The translations under genes and the position numbers were made by a program. 17,401 bases of DNA from JBBROS01 sp043748985 (GTDB lineage: Bacteria; Pseudomonadota; Alphaproteobacteria; Acetobacterales; Acetobacteraceae). The notes beneath the pieces are model-generated. The model saw only the letters and a program-made list of their open reading frames with translations. It was not told the DNA's origin and did not search any database. This document shows positions 1-7,374 of this stretch, in pieces. How positions within the stretch are numbered: the stretch's first letter is position 1; the number at the start of each line of letters is the position of its first letter. The stretch lies in NCBI GenBank assembly GCA_043748985.1, contig JAYVEG010000066.1:1-17401 (forward strand), read 5' to 3'.

Positions 1-48
1 CCCCCCGCAAACGGGCTGGGTGGGGGTTCCGTCCGCCCGCACGCGCCC

Positions 49-606
49 TCAGTGATGCCGCCAAGCAATCTCCGCCGGAGCCGGCGCCGTCGGGTCGAAC
101 CGCAGCCACTGCCCGTTCTGGATCGAAAGCCCCGTCAGCGACATGATGAACCCCCAATGGCACACCACCAGCGTCTCCGACCAGTCCGGCAGCGCCGTCA
201 TCTCCGCACGAAACAGCGCAGCCCGCGCCAGCACCTGATCCGCCGGCTCTTCCGCCTGGGGCCACCACACCTCCTCGATCGTCGAGAAGTCATGCCCCGG
301 CCACGCCGCCGCCAACTGCCCCCGCCGGCTGCCGATGTCGCAGGAAAACGCATACCGCTCCCGCACCACCGGATTGACCAGCACCGGCAATCCCAGCCGG
401 GCCGCGATCGGCGCCGCCGTCTGCAGCGCCCGTGTGTACGGCGATGCCAATATGCGCCGCACCCCTTCCCCCGCCAACGCCGCAGCCGCGGCCTCCGCCT
501 GCTCGTGTCCAAGCGGCGTAAGCTTCGGATCCGGAATGCCGGGATCCTTCCGCGTCAGCGTGAAGTGCAGGTTGAACTCGCTTTGGCCGTGGCGCAGGAG
601 GATCAT
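49..606 (-). CDS. Histidine phosphatase family protein (phosphoglycerate mutase-like)
   Basis: The 185-residue protein opens directly with the signature of the histidine phosphatase superfamily: Arg5-His6-Gly7 (LRHGQSEFN). His6 is the expected phospho-acceptor. Arg59 lies in SPYTRALQT, Glu83 in the VRERY segment is a candidate catalytic acid, and His150 in VVCHWG is the second catalytic histidine, so the four-residue active site looks intact. There is no signal peptide, so it should be cytosolic. The family covers phosphoglycerate mutases, cofactor phosphatases and SixA-like protein phosphatases; the substrate cannot be read from the sequence. The ATG at 606 gives the motif at the very N-terminus, as is usual. 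I see no strong Shine-Dalgarno sequence. It is divergent from the Tim44-like gene, with 112 bp between them. Confidence 0.88.
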   Translation of the reverse strand: MILLRHGQSEFNLHFTLTRKDPGIPDPKLTPLGHEQAEAAAAALAGEGVRRILASPYTRALQTAAPIAARLGLPVLVNPVVRERYAFSCDIGSRRGQLAAAWPGHDFSTIEEVWWPQAEEPADQVLARAALFRAEMTALPDWSETLVVCHWGFIMSLTGLSIQNGQWLRFDPTAPAPAEIAWRHH

Positions 607-663
607 GCACGCGGCTTAACCGTCCGGCGGCGGCCCGGCAAGTCGCACCCACCAAGGCCTTCA

Positions 664-692
664 TTGTTTCCAGGCCGCCCCCACCCTATGTC
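664..692 (+). promoter_or_regulatory. Possible sigma70-type promoter for the Tim44-like gene
   Basis: In the divergent intergenic region, TTGTTT (664-669) and TATGTC (687-692) are separated by exactly 17 bp. Each box matches its consensus at only three of six positions, so this is a spacing-supported guess. The spacer is GC-rich. A Shine-Dalgarno AAGGA follows at 706-710. Confidence 0.2.
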
Positions 693-718
693 TCAAGTCA
701 TTCCTAAGGACCTTCTTC

Positions 719-1405
719 ATGGGCGGCGGCTTTCCCATCGACCTACTCTTGTTCGGCATGATCGCCGCTTTCCTGGTGCTCCGCCTGCGCGGCATTCTCG
801 GCCGCCGCACCGGGTTTGAACGCCCGCCCCAGGCGGATGGGAAAACCGAGCGCCAGACCGGCCCCGTCCTGGTGCCCGGCGTCGGTCGCCCAACCGCCGT
901 GATCGACGGCGTGGCCGAGCCAGCCCGCCCCACCCGTCCTCTGCCCGACGCCGGCAGCCCGGTCGGCGTAACCCTGGTGCGTATGCGCAACATCGATCGA
1001 ACCTTCGACCCGCAGCACTTCCTGGCCGGCGCCGAATCCGCCTTCCGCATGATCGTCTCCGCCTTCGCCGCCGGTGACCGCGTCCAGCTCCGCACCCTGC
1101 TGGCCGACGAGGCCTACCGCAGCTTCGAAACCGCAATCGCTGCCCGCGAAACCGCCGGCGAAACCCAGCGCAGCGAAGTCCGCAGCATCGAGCACGCCAC
1201 CATCGAGGACGCGACGCTCGACGCCACCACCGCCCACATCACCGTCAAGTTCATCTCCGACCAGGTCGCCGAAACCCTCGGCCGCGACGGCCGACCCGTC
1301 GCCGGCGCCGACGCCGTAACCGAGATCACCGATCTCTGGACCTTCGACCGCGACCTCTCGCAGCCCAACCCGGCCTGGCGGCTGACGGCAGCGCGCTCCG
1401 GCTAA
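719..1405 (+). CDS. Tim44-like domain protein (bacterial Tim44/TimA family)
   Basis: This 228-residue protein has one N-terminal hydrophobic segment (about residues 6-22, IDLLLFGMIAAFLVLRL), then a basic and Pro/Gly-rich linker. A C-terminal Tim44-like domain covers about residues 95-228, with FLAGAESAFRMIVSAFAAGD, a TLLADEAYRSFE helix and a final WTFDRDL...NPAWRLTA strand pair. That architecture is the alphaproteobacterial homologue of mitochondrial Tim44. The bacterial proteins are membrane-anchored and their client is not well defined. The start is supported by AAGGA at 706-710, eight bases before the ATG. The gene is followed after 16 bp by a methyltransferase. In related genomes I recall secB, mltA or smr nearby; here smr lies about 5 kb downstream and mltA is not in the window. 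Confidence 0.85.
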   Translation: MGGGFPIDLLLFGMIAAFLVLRLRGILGRRTGFERPPQADGKTERQTGPVLVPGVGRPTAVIDGVAEPARPTRPLPDAGSPVGVTLVRMRNIDRTFDPQHFLAGAESAFRMIVSAFAAGDRVQLRTLLADEAYRSFETAIAARETAGETQRSEVRSIEHATIEDATLDATTAHITVKFISDQVAETLGRDGRPVAGADAVTEITDLWTFDRDLSQPNPAWRLTAARSG

Positions 1406-1421
1406 AGGCCCGGCCAAAGCA

Positions 1422-2204
1422 ATGCCCGCCTCGCACCAGGTCCTGCTCGGCGACTGCCTGGACCATCTCGCCGAGATGCCCGAAGCCTCCGTCGACGTGA
1501 TCGTAACGTCACCGCCATACAACCTTGGCATCGCCTACAGCCTCTACGGCGACAGCCGCGGCGAGGCGGAATACCTCGACTGGATGGTCCGGGTCGCAAC
1601 CGCCCTGCGCCGGGTGCTGCGGCCCGACGGTTCTTTCTTCCTCAACGTCGCCGGGTCATCGACACAACCCTGGCTCCCGTTCGAACTGCTGGTCCGCCTA
1701 CGCCCCCTCTTCGCGCTCCAGAATCACGTCACCTGGGTCAAATCCATCGCCCTGCCCGACACCAGCGTCGGACACTTCAAACCCGTCCCTGGCGAGCGCT
1801 TCCTGCACCGCAACCACGAACACATCTTCCACCTCACCCACAAGGGCGACGTCCGCCTCGATCGCCTCGCCAACGGCGTCCCCTTCAAGGACAAAAGCAA
1901 CATCGCCCGCCGCGGCCACGCCCAGGACCTCCGCTGCCGCGGCGACACCTGGTTCATCCCCTACGAAACCGTCCGCAGCAAAGCCCAAAAATTCAGCCAC
2001 CCCGGCACCTTCCCCGTAGACCTCCCGCGCTGGTGCATCCGCCTCCACGGTAAAACCGGCGCCACCGTGCTCGACCCCTTCTGCGGCGCCGGCACCACAC
2101 TCGTCGCGGCCGCCGAGGAAGGCTGCTCCGGCATCGGTATCGAGATCGACCCCGACTACGTCGCGACCGCAGAAGCCCGTATCTCGGCAACGCTGGCGGC
2201 CTAG
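1422..2204 (+). CDS. Solitary beta-class DNA methyltransferase (N4-cytosine or N6-adenine)
   Basis: The protein has 260 residues. Catalytic motif IV, TSPPYN, comes early (about residues 30-35). The SAM-binding motif I, DPFCGAGTT (about 218-226), comes near the C-terminus and is followed by GIEIDPDYV. That order (IV ... target recognition ... I) defines the beta class. Serine before PPY is more typical of N4-cytosine enzymes, whereas adenine enzymes usually carry Asp or Asn, so m4C is somewhat favoured without being settled. The central part, with HEHIFHLTHKGDVRLDRLA and RCRGDTWFIPYETV, is the likely target-recognition region. No restriction endonuclease lies beside it; its neighbours are Tim44-like and lutA, so it looks like an orphan methyltransferase. 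A weak AAAGG at 1404-1408 lies far from the ATG, and translation may depend on the upstream gene. Confidence 0.9.
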   Translation: MPASHQVLLGDCLDHLAEMPEASVDVIVTSPPYNLGIAYSLYGDSRGEAEYLDWMVRVATALRRVLRPDGSFFLNVAGSSTQPWLPFELLVRLRPLFALQNHVTWVKSIALPDTSVGHFKPVPGERFLHRNHEHIFHLTHKGDVRLDRLANGVPFKDKSNIARRGHAQDLRCRGDTWFIPYETVRSKAQKFSHPGTFPVDLPRWCIRLHGKTGATVLDPFCGAGTTLVAAAEEGCSGIGIEIDPDYVATAEARISATLAA

Positions 2205-2229
2205 CAGGTCCGGTCCTATATCCAAAGGT

Positions 2230-3000
2230 ATGCCCACACCCCGCCCCCGCGTCGCCCTGTTCGTCACCTGTCTCGTCGACCTGCACCGCCCCTCGGTCGG
2301 CTTTGCGGCCATCAAACTACTGGAAGACGCCGGCTGCCTGGTCGAGGTCCCCCTGGCCCAAACCTGCTGCGGCCAGCCCGCCTACAACAGCGGCGACCGT
2401 GCCACCGCACAGGACCTGGCCCGCAGCGTCATCGAGGCCTTCCAGGGCTTCGACTACGTCGTCGTCCCCTCCGGCTCCTGCGGCGGCATGATCGCCCACC
2501 ACTTCCCCGCCCTCTTCCAGGACGACCCCAACCTCCTCGCCCGCGCCGAAGCCCTCGGCAACCGCACCTACGAGCTGGTCCAGTTCCTCACCGAGATCAT
2601 GAAGGTCGATCACGTCCAGGCCGCCTACCCCGGCCGCGTCACCTACCACGACAGCTGCTCCGGACTTCGCGAGCTCGGCATCAAGGCCCAGCCCCGCACC
2701 CTGCTCGCCAGCGTCGAAGGCCTGGACCTCGTCGAGATGACCGACCCCGAGGTCTGCTGCGGCTTCGGCGGCACCTTCTGCGTCAAATACCCCGAGATCA
2801 GCACCCGCATGGTCTCAGACAAAACCGCCGACATCGTCGCCACCGGCGCCGACACCGTGCTGGCCGGCGACCTCGGCTGCCTGCTCAACATGGCCGGCCG
2901 CCTGTCGCGCGAAGGCCACCCCGTCCGCGTCCGCCACATCGCCGAAATCCTCGCCGGCATCACCGCCGACGTCCCCCCCATCGGTCAACCCGGCCGCTGA
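2230..3000 (+). CDS. lutA: L-lactate utilisation Fe-S protein LutA (CCG-domain oxidoreductase)
   Basis: This 256-residue cytosolic protein carries two cysteine-rich CCG domains, as in LutA/YkgE and the GlpC/HdrB families. The first has Cys14, Cys46-Cys47-Gly48 (AQTCCGQPAYNSG) and Cys84 (SGSCGG). The second has Cys143 (HDSCSG), Cys176-Cys177-Gly178 (EVCCGFGG) and a further Cys in TFC. These domains bind iron-sulfur clusters and pass electrons. LutA works with LutB and LutC in oxidation of L-lactate to pyruvate. The ATG at 2230 is preceded by AAAGG very close to the start. The partner genes lutB and lutC lie on the same strand, but only after a minus-strand gene of about 1.16 kb, so lutA is split from lutBC. 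Its stop is two bases from the stop of that convergent gene. Confidence 0.9.
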   Translation: MPTPRPRVALFVTCLVDLHRPSVGFAAIKLLEDAGCLVEVPLAQTCCGQPAYNSGDRATAQDLARSVIEAFQGFDYVVVPSGSCGGMIAHHFPALFQDDPNLLARAEALGNRTYELVQFLTEIMKVDHVQAAYPGRVTYHDSCSGLRELGIKAQPRTLLASVEGLDLVEMTDPEVCCGFGGTFCVKYPEISTRMVSDKTADIVATGADTVLAGDLGCLLNMAGRLSREGHPVRVRHIAEILAGITADVPPIGQPGR

Positions 3001-3002
3001 CC

Positions 3003-4160
3003 TCAACAAACCGCCGCCCGCCGGAACGCCTCGTCCGCCGAGATCGTGCGCAGCAGCCGATAATAGTCCCAAGGCGCCCGCTGCGCCGCCGGAGCCTTCA
3101 CCTCGAACAGGTGCATCGGGTGCGACACCCCCCCATCCGGCCGCAACACGCTGTCCCCAAAAAGCGCATCATGCGCCGGTAAGCGCTTCATCGCCGCAAT
3201 CGTCGCCGCCCCCTGTCCCGGGTCGGCTCCGGCCGCCACGGTCCGCAGCAAATGCGACGTCGCCGAATACACCCCCGCATGCGTCAGCGTCGGCGCGATC
3301 CCCCGGTTGCGCGGCATGAACCGCGCCGCAAAAGCCCGTGTGCCACTATCGAAATCCCAATAGAACGGCGACGTCACCAGCAGGCCCTGCGAAGCCGCCA
3401 GCCCGATCGCATGCACGTTCGTGATCAAACACAACGGACTCGCTAACCGCTGCCCCCCCCGCGCGATCCCGAACTCCCCCGCCTGCTTCACCAGCGTCTC
3501 GAACGGGCCACCCGCCGCCGCCAGCGCCACCACATCCGCCCCGCTCGCCCGCGCCTGCAACAGCAGCGCCGAGAAATCTGCCATCTCGTTCGGAAACGCC
3601 GCCGCCCCCAGCACCCGACCGCCCTGTTGCGCCACCACCGCCGACACGTCCGCCTGTAGGCTGCGCCCGAACACATAGTCGGCCGTAATGAAGAACCACG
3701 TCCGTCCCCCCTCCGCCACGATCGCCCGGGCCGACCCGGCAGCCAGCGCCGCCGTGTCATACGTCCACTGCAGATGGTTGGGGCTGCAATCCCGCGTCAG
3801 CGCCGTCGCCCCGGGCCCGCTGAACAACGCAATGCGGTCTTTCTCGCGGACAAGAGTCGCCACCGCCAGAGCCATAGCCGAATTCGGCACATCCAGGATC
3901 GCGTGCACCCCCTCCCGGTCGATCCACTCCCGCGCCGTCGCCGCTGCAGTCTCCGCCCGCTCCCCCATGTCGGCCACCAGCAGCGACGCCGCCACCCCGG
4001 GAAAGTCCTCCATCGCCAGGCGCGCCGCCAACACGGATCCGCTGCCCGCCCCATCCGCCGCCGGCCCGTTCAACGTCGTCAGAACACCCAGTCGCAACGG
4101 CCCCCGGGCCCGCGCGATCAAGGGTGCGGCAAGCGAGGCCAGCAGCGTGCGTCGGAACAT
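3003..4160 (-). CDS. ABC transporter periplasmic binding protein, branched-chain amino-acid type (Peripla_BP_6)
   Basis: The chosen ATG at 4160 gives 385 residues and begins MFRRTLLASLAAPLIARA, a clear signal sequence. The RR-T-L-L pattern is loosely Tat-like, but Sec export is equally possible. The upstream start at 4187 would put nine unlikely residues before it. The mature start, LRLGVLTTLNGPAADGAGSG followed by AARLAMEDFPG, is typical of Leu/Ile/Val-type receptors of the Livk/UrtA kind. The central SGPGATALTRDCSPNHLQWTYDTAALA and ITADYVFGRSLQADV segments fit the same fold. No permease or ATPase genes are in the window, so it is an orphan receptor. Its ligand is unknown; location inside the lut locus makes a carboxylate or amino acid possible, which is inference. 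The two flanking plus-strand lut genes are convergent and divergent to it. Confidence 0.87.
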   Translation of the reverse strand: MFRRTLLASLAAPLIARARGPLRLGVLTTLNGPAADGAGSGSVLAARLAMEDFPGVAASLLVADMGERAETAAATAREWIDREGVHAILDVPNSAMALAVATLVREKDRIALFSGPGATALTRDCSPNHLQWTYDTAALAAGSARAIVAEGGRTWFFITADYVFGRSLQADVSAVVAQQGGRVLGAAAFPNEMADFSALLLQARASGADVVALAAAGGPFETLVKQAGEFGIARGGQRLASPLCLITNVHAIGLAASQGLLVTSPFYWDFDSGTRAFAARFMPRNRGIAPTLTHAGVYSATSHLLRTVAAGADPGQGAATIAAMKRLPAHDALFGDSVLRPDGGVSHPMHLFEVKAPAAQRAPWDYYRLLRTISADEAFRRAAVC

Positions 4161-4207
4161 GCACCGGCTTCTATGCCATCCCGCCAATTCGCACTACATA
4201 CGGGGCC

Positions 4208-4212
4208 AGGAG
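4208..4212 (+). promoter_or_regulatory. Shine-Dalgarno site fixing the lutB start
   Basis: AGGAG lies seven bases before the ATG at 4220. This selects 4220 over the in-frame upstream start at 4124, which would run back into the binding-protein gene on the other strand. Confidence 0.75.
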
Positions 4213-4219
4213 AAAGCCA

Positions 4220-5659
4220 ATGCTCACCACCTCCCCGGAATTCAAATCGAACGCGAAGAAGGCCCTGGCCGACGCCGGGCTGCAGAAGGCGCTGAAGTTC
4301 AGCAAACCCCAGTTCATGGCCAGGCGCAGCGCCGCCGTCGCCAACCTCCCCGAATTCGAGCGCCTCCGCGACATCGCCAGAGACATCAAGAACCACACAC
4401 TCGCCAACCTGGACTTCTACCTCGAACAGTTCGAAGCCAACGTCGTCGCCAACGGCGGCCAGGTCCACTGGTGCAGCACTGCCGAAGACGCCCGCGCCAC
4501 CGTCCTGGACATCTGCCGCAAGGCCGGCGCCCGCACGGTCACCAAAGGCAAAAGCATGATCTCCGAGGAGCTGGGCATCAACGCCCACCTCTCCGCCGCC
4601 GGCATCACCCCGGTCGAAACCGACCTCGGCGAATACATCATCCAACTCCGCGACGAGACCCCCAGCCACATCATCGCCCCCGCATTCCACCTCAACCGCG
4701 AGGACTGGGAAGCGCAGTTCCGCATCAGCCACACCGACCTCCCACCCGACCGCGTCTTCAACGAACGCCGCGACATTCTCACCGAGGCCCGAACCCGGCT
4801 CCGCGACAAATTCCTCGCCGCCGACGTGGGGATCACCGGCGCCAACTTCCTGATCGCCGAGACCGGCAGCAGCGTCATCGTCACCAACGAGGGCAACGGC
4901 GACCTCACCCAAACCCTACCGCGCGTCCACATCGCGCTCGCCAGCATCGAGAAATGCGTCCCCACCCTGGAAGACGCCACCAGCCTGCTGCGCGTCCTCG
5001 CCCGATCCGCCACCGGCCAGGATTTCTCCGTCTACACCACCTTCAGCTCCGGCATCCGCCGCACCGCCGACCTCGACGGCCCCGGGGAATACCACGTCGT
5101 CCTCGTCGACAACGGCCGCAGCGCCATGATGGGCACCGACTTCCAGGACATGCTGCGCTGCATCCGCTGCGCCGCCTGCATGAACCACTGCCCCGTCTAC
5201 GGCGCCGTCGGCGGCCATGCCTATGGCTGGGTCTATCCGGGCCCCATGGGCAGCGTCCTCACCCCCAGCCTCATCGGCGTCGACAAGGCCGGACACCTCC
5301 CGAACGCCAGCACCTTCTGCGGCAAGTGCGAGAGCGTCTGTCCCGTAAAAATCCCCCTGCCCAAGATGATGCGAAACTGGCGCGAACGCGAGTTCGAGCG
5401 GCACCTCCAACCCGCCGGCATCCGCAGCAACCTCGCCCTCTGGGCCTTCGCGGCCAGGCGGCCGGGGCTTTACCGCCTCGCCACCCGCATCGGCGCCGCC
5501 GCCCTGGGCCTCATGGGCCGCAAGCGCGGCCGCTTCGCCACCATGCCCTTCGCCGGCGGCTGGACCGCCGGTCGGGATCTGCCTGCCCCCGAAGGCGACA
5601 CCTTCTTCGCCCGCTACAAGCGCCAACAGCGCGAAGCCATGACGAAAGTAGCCGGATGA
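4220..5659 (+). CDS. lutB: L-lactate utilisation Fe-S protein LutB
   Basis: The protein has 479 residues, the usual size for LutB/YkgF. An N-terminal LUD domain (about residues 60-290) includes TVTKGKSMISEELGIN and GITGANFLIAETGS. A ferredoxin-type region follows: Cys314, Cys317, Cys320 and Cys324 (CIRCAACMNHCP), then Cys367, Cys370 and Cys374 (CGKCESVCP). The conserved C-terminal LutB tail follows these. These residues should hold two [4Fe-4S] clusters that move electrons from lactate oxidation towards the respiratory chain. Start 4220 is set by AGGAG at 4208-4212. The stop overlaps the lutC start as ATGA (5656-5659), which implies translational coupling. The 59-bp gap to the divergent binding-protein gene must carry both promoters if lutB is not expressed from upstream of lutA. 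Confidence 0.95.
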   Translation: MLTTSPEFKSNAKKALADAGLQKALKFSKPQFMARRSAAVANLPEFERLRDIARDIKNHTLANLDFYLEQFEANVVANGGQVHWCSTAEDARATVLDICRKAGARTVTKGKSMISEELGINAHLSAAGITPVETDLGEYIIQLRDETPSHIIAPAFHLNREDWEAQFRISHTDLPPDRVFNERRDILTEARTRLRDKFLAADVGITGANFLIAETGSSVIVTNEGNGDLTQTLPRVHIALASIEKCVPTLEDATSLLRVLARSATGQDFSVYTTFSSGIRRTADLDGPGEYHVVLVDNGRSAMMGTDFQDMLRCIRCAACMNHCPVYGAVGGHAYGWVYPGPMGSVLTPSLIGVDKAGHLPNASTFCGKCESVCPVKIPLPKMMRNWREREFERHLQPAGIRSNLALWAFAARRPGLYRLATRIGAAALGLMGRKRGRFATMPFAGGWTAGRDLPAPEGDTFFARYKRQQREAMTKVAG

Positions 5660-6369
5660 CCCGCGAAGCCATCCTCGGCGGCATCCGCCGCGGCCTGAAG
5701 CGCGGCGAACTCCCCACCGACCAGCAGGCAATGCTCCTCGGCCGCATGGCCCGGCCCCCCCGCCACCTCATCCCCGCCCGCAGCCAAATCCCTCGCCCCG
5801 ACCAGATCCACCTGTTCGTCCGCAACGTCGAAAAGGAATTCGGCACCCTCACCCGCGTCCCCGACGCTGCCGCCGTGCCCGAAGCGGTGGCCGAATACCT
5901 CGCCAGCCAGAACCTTCCAAGCGACCTCGTCATGGCCCCCCACCCCGATCTGCAAGCCATGCCCTGGTCCGACCGCCCCCTGCTCCGCATCCGCCAGGGC
6001 CGCGCCCAGCCGTCGGACCTCGTCAGCGTCCAGCACGTCTTCGCCGCCATCGCCGAAACCGGCACCCTCATGCTCCCCAGCGCGCCAGAGCGCCCCACCA
6101 CCATCAATCTGCTGCCCGACACCGCCATCGCCATCCTCCGCACCACCCGCGTCGTCGGCGCCTACGAGGACGCCTGGGACCTGCTGCGCGCCGAACACAA
6201 TCCGCAACCCTCCGGCGGCTTCATGCCCCGCAACGTCATGCTGGTCACCGGCCCGTCCCGCTCCGCCGACATCGAACAGACCCTCGAACTCGGCGCCCAC
6301 GGCCCCCGCCGTCTCCACATCGTCCTGATCGAGGACGACCCCGCCGCATGCGACAACCCGGCCCCCTGA
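5656..6369 (+). CDS. lutC: L-lactate utilisation protein LutC (LUD domain)
   Basis: The 237-residue protein begins MTREAILGGIRRGLKRG at an ATG that overlaps the lutB stop by four bases. The same frame stays open far upstream through non-coding frame, and only this part is a gene. The body is a LUD domain. The diagnostic stretch is near the C-terminus: GPSRSADIEQTLELGAHGP followed by RRLHIVLIEDD. Earlier elements include SVQHVFAAIAETGTLMLPS and the Gly/Thr-rich turn typical of LutC/YkgG. It acts with LutA and LutB in lactate oxidation. Its 3' end overlaps smr by 22 bp, so smr is probably translated from the same transcript. Confidence 0.92.
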   Translation: MTREAILGGIRRGLKRGELPTDQQAMLLGRMARPPRHLIPARSQIPRPDQIHLFVRNVEKEFGTLTRVPDAAAVPEAVAEYLASQNLPSDLVMAPHPDLQAMPWSDRPLLRIRQGRAQPSDLVSVQHVFAAIAETGTLMLPSAPERPTTINLLPDTAIAILRTTRVVGAYEDAWDLLRAEHNPQPSGGFMPRNVMLVTGPSRSADIEQTLELGAHGPRRLHIVLIEDDPAACDNPAP

Positions 6370-6926
6370 GACCAAGGCGCCAACGCGCCCTGACCGAGCA
6401 CGACCGCGCAATCTGGGCCAGCTACACCAGCCTGGTCGTCCGCCTGCCCGGCGTCCTCGCACCCGAACCCCCACCAGCACCCCCCATCGCCATCCAATCC
6501 TCAACCCCCATCGCCGCCCCACCGCCCCGCCCACCAGGCCAACGCCCCGGCCCGCTCGCCATCGGCGACTCCCCCGGCGGCATCGACCGCGCCACCTGGA
6601 CAAGATTCCGCACCGGCAAGCTCACCGCCGCCCGAACGCTCGACCTCCACGGCCGCACCGCCAACCGCGCCCACGCCGCACTGGACCACTTCATCCACAC
6701 CGCTATCGCCGAAGGCATCCGCTGCGTCGAAGTCATCACCGGCCGCGGCAGCGGCGAACAGGGCGGCGTCATCCGCCGAGAATTCCCCTTTTGGCTCAAC
6801 GCCCCCACCCTCCGCCACCTCATCCTCGGCGCCGCGCACCCCCACGCCCTCAACCCCGGCAGCGTCAGACTACTCCTGAAAAAAGCGCGTACGTCCGCCT
6901 CTCCCTCGGGGAGACGGCCGGGGTGA
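6348..6926 (+). CDS. Smr-domain protein (MutS2 C-terminal-like nuclease fold)
   Basis: The protein has 192 residues. After a basic start (MRQPGPLRPRRQRALTEHD) and a Pro/Ala-rich linker (about residues 40-75) comes a Smr domain with its hallmarks: LDLHG (Asp99, His101, Gly102) and TGRGSG (Gly132-Arg133-Gly134), then HPHALNPGSVRLLLKK. Smr domains act as nicking endonucleases or RNA-cleaving/binding modules. Stand-alone forms in Proteobacteria, such as YdaL/SmrB-like proteins, have been tied to DNA or ribosome-associated cleavage; the role here is not determined. The ATG lies inside the end of lutC. The last residues, about ASPSGRRPG, are encoded by a palindromic intergenic-type repeat, and the stop TGA (6924-6926) lies within it, so the original C-terminus probably ended sooner. 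Confidence 0.88.
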   Translation: MRQPGPLRPRRQRALTEHDRAIWASYTSLVVRLPGVLAPEPPPAPPIAIQSSTPIAAPPPRPPGQRPGPLAIGDSPGGIDRATWTRFRTGKLTAARTLDLHGRTANRAHAALDHFIHTAIAEGIRCVEVITGRGSGEQGGVIRREFPFWLNAPTLRHLILGAAHPHALNPGSVRLLLKKARTSASPSGRRPG

Positions 6927-6930
6927 GGGT
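6897..6930. repeat. CTCTCCC/GGGGAGA palindromic element at the smr 3' end
   Basis: CCTCTCCCTC (6898-6907) is followed directly by GGGGAGA (6908-6914) and then by CGGCCGGGGTGAGGG. This is the general form of CTCTCC...GGAGAG dispersed elements I know from many proteobacterial intergenic regions. A 10-mer, CTCTCCCTCG, recurs at 7770-7779. Copy number in the genome cannot be judged from one window. Confidence 0.5.
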
Positions 6931-6999
6931 TTAACCGCCAACCGTTAGACGGCGCATGAAGAACGCCCCCACCACAGCCCGTCCCAGTCGAGAGCAACC

Positions 7000-7374
7000 A
7001 TGACACCCTTCGGCGCCCGCCTCCGCACCCTCCGCGCCGCCCGCGGCATGACCATGGCCCAGCTCGCCGCCCGCCTCGAAGTCACCTCCGCCTACCTCTC
7101 CGCCCTCGAACACGGCCACCGCGGCGCCCCCGGCACCGGCCTCGTCCACCAAGTCTGCGAAGCCTTCGGCCTCATCTGGGACGAAGCCGACGAACTCGGC
7201 CGCCTCGCCCGCCTCTCCCACCCCAAACCCACCATCGACACCGCCGGCCTCAGCCCCGAACGCACCGCCCTCGCCAACCGCCTCGCCCAAACGATCGCCC
7301 GCCTGCCGGACGAGACGGTGGCCACACTCTATGACACCATCGAGCGGGCGCTGGCGAAGGATGCGACACGATGA
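7000..7374 (+). CDS. XRE-family helix-turn-helix transcriptional regulator
   Basis: The 124-residue protein has an N-terminal HTH of the Cro/C1 (HTH_3) type. FGARLRTLRAARGMTMAQLA leads into ARLEVTSAYLSALEHGHRG, where the second piece is the recognition helix (about residues 27-42). A helical C-terminal part (about 75-124, ERTALANRLAQTIARLPDETVATLYDTIERAL) probably makes dimer contacts. There is no ligand-binding or peptidase domain. A purine-rich GAGAG precedes the ATG. The start also overlaps the stop of a 15-codon reading frame at 6956-7003 (ATGA). The end overlaps the esterase relic start. It follows the lutBC-smr run by 73 bp; control of lut genes is possible but unproven. Confidence 0.87.
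   Translation: MTPFGARLRTLRAARGMTMAQLAARLEVTSAYLSALEHGHRGAPGTGLVHQVCEAFGLIWDEADELGRLARLSHPKPTIDTAGLSPERTALANRLAQTIARLPDETVATLYDTIERALAKDATR

Noticed and set aside
1..48. Possible end of a gene entering from the left
   Set aside because: It is too short to judge; a G-rich stretch only, with no supported frame.
3688..5655. Upstream part of an 893-codon plus-strand frame running into lutC
   Set aside because: It is antisense to the binding protein and out of frame with lutB, and its residues are Arg/Pro-rich shadow sequence. Only 5656-6369 has LutC motifs.
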